This document shows, piece after piece, positions 2,280-5,211 of a DNA stretch of 5,211 bases. A program made the translations under genes and the position numbers. A model generated the notes under the pieces. It was given only the letters and a program-made list of their open reading frames with translations, made no database searches and was not told the origin of the DNA. The stretch is taken from NCBI GenBank assembly GCA_017460265.1, contig JAFUBJ010000115.1, positions 1-5,211 of the forward strand. Reading direction: 5' to 3'. Positions within the stretch are counted from its first letter, which is position 1. Every line of letters starts with the position of its first letter. Source of the DNA: Atopobiaceae bacterium (lineage in GTDB: Bacteria; Actinomycetota; Coriobacteriia; Coriobacteriales; Atopobiaceae).

Positions 2280-5211
2280 TTACTCATCGCCGGCGTCGGT
2301 TGCATCCGCAACAGCCTCGCGGACCTTGCGGCGCTTCCCGAGCGCGTAGGCGGCTCCCGCCGCACCGCACCCGGCGATCACGACGATGCTGGCCGCGATG
2401 GGCGCCACGGGGACGCTGCCCCCGGTCTTGGGATACCCCTTGCTGGGGGTGTCCTTCTCGGGGGTTGCGAGCTCGACCGTCTGCGCCTCGTCCTCGATGT
2501 CTGCATGCGTGGCGATCTCGACGCCGTCCCTGGTCAGCTTCTCGAAGGCGACTGCCGTCTTGCCTGCGAGCTTGCTGCCGTCGAACTCGAACGTCACGTC
2601 GACGGTCCCGTCGGGCTTATCGGGCGTGAACGTCGTGGTCGCGGTGATCTCCTTGCCGGCAGCATCCTTGAGCGTCTCGCCGGTGGCCTTGTCCACGAGC
2701 TTGCCCTCGAGCACGTACTCCTTACCGGGAATCAGGTTCTCGTAGGAGACGGTGTCGACGACCTTCGCCTTCTCGTCGGCGACGACGTTCTTGTCACCGT
2801 CATCGCCGTCGACTGCGGTCGTGTGGATGTCCGCGAAATGGATCGATTGCCCTTCGTCCTCGGAGTCCGCATGCGTTGCGATGGTGTTGCCCTCGTCATC
2901 TGCGAGCCTCTCGAAGAACACGAGCGTGTGTCCTGCGATCCCCTCCGTCGCGACGGTCACGTGGACCTCCGCGATGCCGTTCTCCTCCTCGGGGGTGAAC
3001 TCGACCTCGGCCGTGACGACCTTGCCCTCGGAATCGACGATCTCGCTGCCCGTTTCGGAATCGTAGAGCGTCGCGGTGAGCCTGTAGGGGCTGCCGGGCG
3101 TGAGGTTCTCGTAGGCCACGACGTCGACGAGCTCCAGCTCTTCGGACGTGCTGCCCAGGTTGTCGCCGGTCTCGGGGTTGGTCGCGGTGGTGTGGATGTC
3201 GACGACGCGGACCGTCTGGCCCTCGTCCTCGATGTCGGCATGGACCATGTACTCCTTGCCCTCGTGCTCCATGGCCTCGAAGGCAACGACGTCATGGCCC
3301 GCCAGCTCCACGCCGTCGAACGTGAACTCGATCTCGACTGTTCCGGTGAAGCCCTCGGCCGTGAAGGTCGCGCTCGCCGTTATCTCCTTGCCGGATGCGT
3401 CGAGCGCCGCCTCTCCGGTCTCCTTGTCCATGAGAGTGCCCGACACGGTGTACTCCTCGCCGGGGATGCAGCCGGTGTACTCGATGGTGTCGATGATTGC
3501 CATCTGGCCGCGGGCCTGGCCCTCGTGCGTGCCGCTGGACTTGTCGATCGCCGTGGTCCTCATGCTCTTCGGCATGTTCTCGACGGTCCATGCGAACACG
3601 TCGGTCATCCCGTCGTAGCCGTCGAACTCGATCATGCCCTGGTCGTTGACGGTGAAGTCGTGGGCGGCAGGCGTGCCTTCCTCGTCGACGTCGTAGACGA
3701 CGTAGCCCTCGGGCGCCGCGGTCTCCTGCACGTGGTAGCTGCCGTGCTTGATGTACTTGACCGAGATGTTGCCTTCCTCATCGGAGGCGAGCTCCTCGTC
3801 GAAGGTCCCCTCGTCGTTCCAGACGCGGAAGGTCGCGCCCGCGACGGGGGTCTCGGGATCGGTCGCGTCGACCTTGTGCAGCTTGATCTCGGTGGGGGTG
3901 TCGGCCACGGGCTCCTCGTGCTCGAACACCTCGATCTCCTGGCCCTGGTACGAGAGTTCGACCGTCACCTCGTCGACGTTGAGTGCGAACCCGTCCTTGG
4001 CCTTGGCCTCGTAGACGGTGTAGGTGCCCAGGTAGAGCGGCTCCGTCTCCGCTTCGCCGTTCTCGTCTGTCACGAGTGTGGCGACGATGTCGTCGGCGCT
4101 GGCGCGCACGGTGCCCTCGGGGGTTACGATGTCCGCCGCCGCCTTCACGATGTAGGTGCTCCCGTCGACGGGCTCGTCGGTCGTCGCGTCGTGCTTGACG
4201 ATCTTGATGGTTCCCCTCTGGGGCATGTCGGCGAACTCGACGGTGACGGGGTCGTCCCAGCCGTTGTACTCGGCGCCGACCTCGAAGCCGACGCCCTCGA
4301 GGTTGATCGCGTAGCCGTAAGGCGCCTGCACCTCGGTGATGGTGTAGCTTCCCTCTTCGAGCAGCATCGGCAGGGTCACCTCGCCGTTGCCGTTCGTGGT
4401 CCAGGTGTCCATCACGGACTCCTCGGGATAGTGCGACACGTAGGTCACGGTGGCGCCGCTCGCGTCGAGCAGCTGGAACGAGCACTGCAGGGGAACCTGC
4501 TTGCCGGTCTCGGCGTCAACCTTGACCACCTTGAGCGGGGTCTGGGGGATGTGGTCGTTCACGAGCGCGGGCGCGTCGTACTGGCCCTCGGCGGATACCG
4601 TCGTCTTCCAGTCGGGCACTGCGAGCAGATCCTTGCCGTACTCGGCCTTGAAGGCCGCCGCCACGTCGTCGGGAACGATTTCGTGGACGGTGTAGGTCCC
4701 GTAGGCCAAGGCCCCGGTCCACCCGTCGGGCAGCTCGATTGCCTTGGTGGTCGCAAGGCCGTTCTCATCGACGGTGATCGTGCACACGACTCCGCCCTGG
4801 GCGACTTCCTCGCCGGTCTCCGGGGAGACCACCGCGCCCTCGTTGTCGTTGATGAGCTGGAACTGGACGCCCTCGGCGAGGACGCGCTCCACCTCCTGCG
4901 GGTTGCCGTCGTCGTCGTAGATGGTGACGGGGACCTCCTTCACGAGGCGGAAGTCGCCGCGTTTGACGGTGTCGGGCTGCGTCGGCGAGTTGGACGTGTA
5001 GACGCTCTCGCCGACCGCTCCCTCAGAGGTGATCTGGATGCAGAACCTCTCGGGGTCGCCGCCTGCGCCGTCGTCGAGGTTGTAGCCTTGCGGCGCCTTC
5101 GTCTCCTCGATCACGACGGTGCCGAGCGGGATCGACGCGTCGCCGTTGCTCTGGTGGTAGAGGGCGTCGCCGGAGGCCTTGTACTCGTCGGAGTAGTAGG
5201 CGAAGCCGTCC
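2280..5211 (-). CDS. Sortase-anchored multidomain surface protein (CnaB/SpaA domains plus VaFE repeats), N-terminus outside window
   Basis: This is the C-terminal 976 residues of a cell-wall surface adhesin or pilin-like protein. The frame is open to the right edge, so the true start lies outside; the GTG at 5112-5114 sits inside a domain (PLGTVVIEETKAPQGY) and is not a start. Numbering residues from the codon at 5208-5210, I see the end of one CnaB-type domain (1-78), four more (about 83-222, 224-331, 333-434, 439-547), three VaFE/T-Q ester-bond-like modules (552-673, 674-796, 797-912), sorting motif YPKTG (926-930), a hydrophobic helix (936-957) and a KRRK-containing tail ending DATDAGDE. 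Domains show the usual first-strand Lys (VVKVD, IVKHD, LHKVD) and E-box Glu (YTITEVQAPYGY, YHVQETAAPEGY). Family knowledge says such domains form internal isopeptide or ester crosslinks giving stiff stalks. The class B sortase just downstream is the probable anchoring enzyme. Ligand and whether it polymerises are unknown. Confidence 0.96.
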   Translation of the reverse strand, partial: DGFAYYSDEYKASGDALYHQSNGDASIPLGTVVIEETKAPQGYNLDDGAGGDPERFCIQITSEGAVGESVYTSNSPTQPDTVKRGDFRLVKEVPVTIYDDDGNPQEVERVLAEGVQFQLINDNEGAVVSPETGEEVAQGGVVCTITVDENGLATTKAIELPDGWTGALAYGTYTVHEIVPDDVAAAFKAEYGKDLLAVPDWKTTVSAEGQYDAPALVNDHIPQTPLKVVKVDAETGKQVPLQCSFQLLDASGATVTYVSHYPEESVMDTWTTNGNGEVTLPMLLEEGSYTITEVQAPYGYAINLEGVGFEVGAEYNGWDDPVTVEFADMPQRGTIKIVKHDATTDEPVDGSTYIVKAAADIVTPEGTVRASADDIVATLVTDENGEAETEPLYLGTYTVYEAKAKDGFALNVDEVTVELSYQGQEIEVFEHEEPVADTPTEIKLHKVDATDPETPVAGATFRVWNDEGTFDEELASDEEGNISVKYIKHGSYHVQETAAPEGYVVYDVDEEGTPAAHDFTVNDQGMIEFDGYDGMTDVFAWTVENMPKSMRTTAIDKSSGTHEGQARGQMAIIDTIEYTGCIPGEEYTVSGTLMDKETGEAALDASGKEITASATFTAEGFTGTVEIEFTFDGVELAGHDVVAFEAMEHEGKEYMVHADIEDEGQTVRVVDIHTTATNPETGDNLGSTSEELELVDVVAYENLTPGSPYRLTATLYDSETGSEIVDSEGKVVTAEVEFTPEEENGIAEVHVTVATEGIAGHTLVFFERLADDEGNTIATHADSEDEGQSIHFADIHTTAVDGDDGDKNVVADEKAKVVDTVSYENLIPGKEYVLEGKLVDKATGETLKDAAGKEITATTTFTPDKPDGTVDVTFEFDGSKLAGKTAVAFEKLTRDGVEIATHADIEDEAQTVELATPEKDTPSKGYPKTGGSVPVAPIAASIVVIAGCGAAGAAYALGKRRKVREAVADATDAGDE
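2421..2435 (-). other. Sortase sorting motif YPKTG
   Basis: The motif lies in SKGYPKTGGS, 47 residues from the end of the surface protein, followed by a 22-residue hydrophobic segment and a KRRK cluster. This is the three-part cell-wall sorting signal with Tyr replacing the usual Leu of LPxTG. Sortases cut between Thr and Gly. The tail after the basic cluster is unusually long and acidic (EAVADATDAGDE). Confidence 0.9.
2475..2822 (-). repeat. VaFE / T-Q ester-bond-like module 3
   Basis: This is the C-terminal protein-level repeat of the surface protein, starting at the Thr-Thr pair of TTAVDG and ending at the Gln of DIEDEAQTV. It carries the VaFE signature as AVAFEKL and a His eight residues before the Gln. 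The shared frame is TTA, VDTVSYENLIPGKEY, GKEITATTTFTP, VAFE, HADIEDE.QT. It resembles the VaFE-repeat and T-Q ester-bond families, in which Thr and Gln side chains join covalently. Confidence 0.8.
2823..3191 (-). repeat. VaFE / T-Q ester-bond-like module 2
   Basis: This is the middle protein-level repeat, from TTATNPETG to the linker ADIH. The signature is changed to LVFFERL and the Gln region reads HADSEDEGQS, so it is the most diverged of the three, yet the Thr pair, the His and the Gln are all kept at the same spacing (about 113-114 residues from Thr to Gln). DNA identity to its neighbours is only patchy, so this is an old duplication. Confidence 0.78.
3192..3557 (-). repeat. VaFE / T-Q ester-bond-like module 1
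   Basis: This is the first protein-level repeat, from TTAIDKSSG to VVDIH. It follows directly on the last CnaB-type domain (ends VENMP). It has IDTIEYTGCIPGEEY, the VaFE signature VVAFEAM, and HADIEDEGQT at its end. A Cys in TGCIPG is peculiar to this copy; modules 2 and 3 have NLTPG and NLIPG there. Confidence 0.8.

Noticed and set aside
2475..3557. Recent tandem DNA duplication or CRISPR-like repeats
   Set aside because: The repetition is at protein level, in units of about 120 residues with diverged DNA; there are no short identical repeats with spacers.
3778..4485. Long alternative frames on both strands inside the surface-protein gene
   Set aside because: All are Arg-, Ser- or Pro-rich shadows of a GC-rich gene, while the main frame shows clear domain motifs throughout.
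5112..5114. GTG as start of the surface protein
   Set aside because: It lies within a CnaB-type strand (PLGTVVIEETKAPQGY) and the frame continues without a stop to the window edge; no ribosome binding site precedes it.

Overview
The window looks like a stretch of a high-GC Gram-positive chromosome. It carries a very large, modular, sortase-anchored surface protein with collagen-binding-protein-B-type (SpaA/CnaB) domains and VaFE/T-Q ester-bond-like modules, next to a dedicated sortase. The GC-rich composition, the YPKTG-type sorting signal and this domain mixture fit best with a gut or oral actinobacterium of the Coriobacteriia (Collinsella/Olsenella/Eggerthella-like). That assignment is inference; no rRNA or other marker gene is present. 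Every supported gene is on the minus strand, so the window is read from right to left.

Right to left: (1) 5211-2280 holds the C-terminal 976 residues of a surface adhesin or pilin-like protein whose N-terminus lies beyond the right edge. It has about five CnaB-type domains, then three VaFE repeats, then YPKTG, a membrane helix and a charged tail. (2) 2279-2226 is a 54-base gap with a perfect 10-bp GC hairpin and a strong ribosome binding site. (3) 2225-1512 encodes a class B sortase with His, Cys and Arg catalytic residues. (4) 1515-1405 is a 36-residue membrane microprotein whose ATG overlaps the sortase stop codon (ATGA). (5) 1383-1346 is a hairpin followed by TTTT, the likely end of this operon.

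Beyond the terminator lies a second group on the same strand: (6) 1284-718, a small HEAT-repeat protein with lower GC and an unclear start; (7) 692-72, an unrecognised acidic soluble protein with an excellent ribosome binding site; (8) possibly the start of a further gene running off the left edge.

The first group forms one functional unit: the surface protein is exported, cut at YPKTG and joined to the cell wall or to another subunit by the neighbouring sortase, with the microprotein made in coupled fashion. The two left-hand genes have no visible link to surface display; the HEAT/acidic-protein pair resembles accessory or immunity-type cargo, but nothing in the sequence proves that. No tRNA, rRNA, CRISPR array, insertion sequence or phage feature was seen, and no stretch over 300 bases lacks a gene.
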